Shown: one piece after another, positions 63,941-64,000 of the stretch
Layout: the number at the start of each line of letters is the position of its first letter
Position numbering within the stretch: position 1 is the first letter of the stretch
NCBI GenBank assembly: GCA_965216605.1
Contig: CBDCGG010000002.1
Location: 124,001-188,000, forward strand
Origin: JABAAW01 sp965216605
GTDB lineage: Bacteria; Pseudomonadota; Alphaproteobacteria; JABAAW01
DNA length: 64,000 nucleotides
Direction: 5' to 3'
Notes under the pieces: generated by a model
Databases searched by the model: none
The model's input: the letters and a program-made list of their open reading frames with translations, nothing else
Told to the model about the DNA's origin: nothing
Translations under genes and position numbers: made by a program

Positions 63941-64000
63941 CTACTCTTCCTCCAATTCATCTCTGACACCAACAACTTCGCCCGCCAACACTCGCTGCTC
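63941..64000 (-). CDS. C-terminal end of an unidentified gene (cut by window edge)
   Basis: Twenty codons in one frame read EQRVLAGEVVGVRDELEEE and stop 3 bp before the pheA start. This is too short to identify. In many alphaproteobacteria kdsB lies here, but the visible residues do not match its usual ending. Confidence 0.35.
   Translation of the reverse strand, partial: EQRVLAGEVVGVRDELEEE

Overview
The window is a gene-dense chromosomal segment of an alphaproteobacterium. The evidence is: the kdsD / lptC-lptA / lptB / rpoN order; tolC followed by an unknown gene and valS; ubiA facing rsmE-gshA; aroA-cmk-rpsA next to a TIGR02300 (FYDLN-acid) gene; a heterotetrameric sarcosine oxidase operon; a plant-type glutamate-cysteine ligase; and an Irr-type iron box. 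I cannot place it below class. No rRNA operon, phage, insertion sequence or CRISPR array was seen.

Layout. 1-4.3 kb: LPS export and sigma-54. 4.3-5.6 kb: a 10-TM metal exporter behind an Irr-like box. 5.6-11.9 kb (minus): tolC, a large lineage-specific protein, valS. 12-13.3 kb: universal stress protein and Nfu scaffold. 13.3-16.4 kb: a large adenine methyltransferase (probably with a nuclease domain) whose C-terminus is broken by two frameshifts, followed by a decayed 124-bp copy of the 3' part of fhs. 16.6-20.5 kb: UbiH-like monooxygenase, NhaA, DMT transporter. 20.5-30.4 kb: accessory zone with a COG2958 protein, a decayed type II restriction-modification pair, an MTase-HNH fusion, TrmJ, ComF, a nuclease, initiator tRNA, a frameshifted MDR oxidoreductase and RmuC. 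30.4-34.4 kb: homocysteine methyltransferase, HolC, PepA. 34.5-38.4 kb: LysM protein, FliQ/FliR/FlhB, Coq10-like protein. 38.8-44.2 kb: GshA, RsmE, UbiA, heparinase-like protein. 44.3-45.3 kb: tRNA-Cys, a Panacea-domain gene, a small membrane protein and tRNA-Val. 45.4-50.4 kb: S1, a frameshifted cmk, aroA, TIGR02300. 50.5-57.7 kb: sarcosine oxidase BDAG plus fhs. 57.8-60 kb: FecR-RTX protein and a lipoprotein. 60-64 kb: ahcY, nadD, rsfS, pheA.

How genes work together. Sarcosine oxidase hands one-carbon units to tetrahydrofolate, and Fhs links formate to the same pool. The homocysteine methyltransferase and AhcY sit on the methionine/SAH branch. LptCA/LptB build LPS export. FliQ/R/FlhB belong to the flagellar export gate.

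The most unusual feature is a family of long modular palindromic elements (about 21.6-22.1, 31.76-32.04, 38.5-38.75 and 62.8-63.05 kb). Fixed connector sequences recur there, but the hairpins between them differ from copy to copy. One copy runs through the 3' end of holC and supplies about a third of its reading frame. In-phase short tandem repeats lie inside many ordinary genes. Several genes (methyltransferase tail, RM pair, MDR oxidoreductase, cmk) carry frameshifts, which are either real decay or sequence errors.
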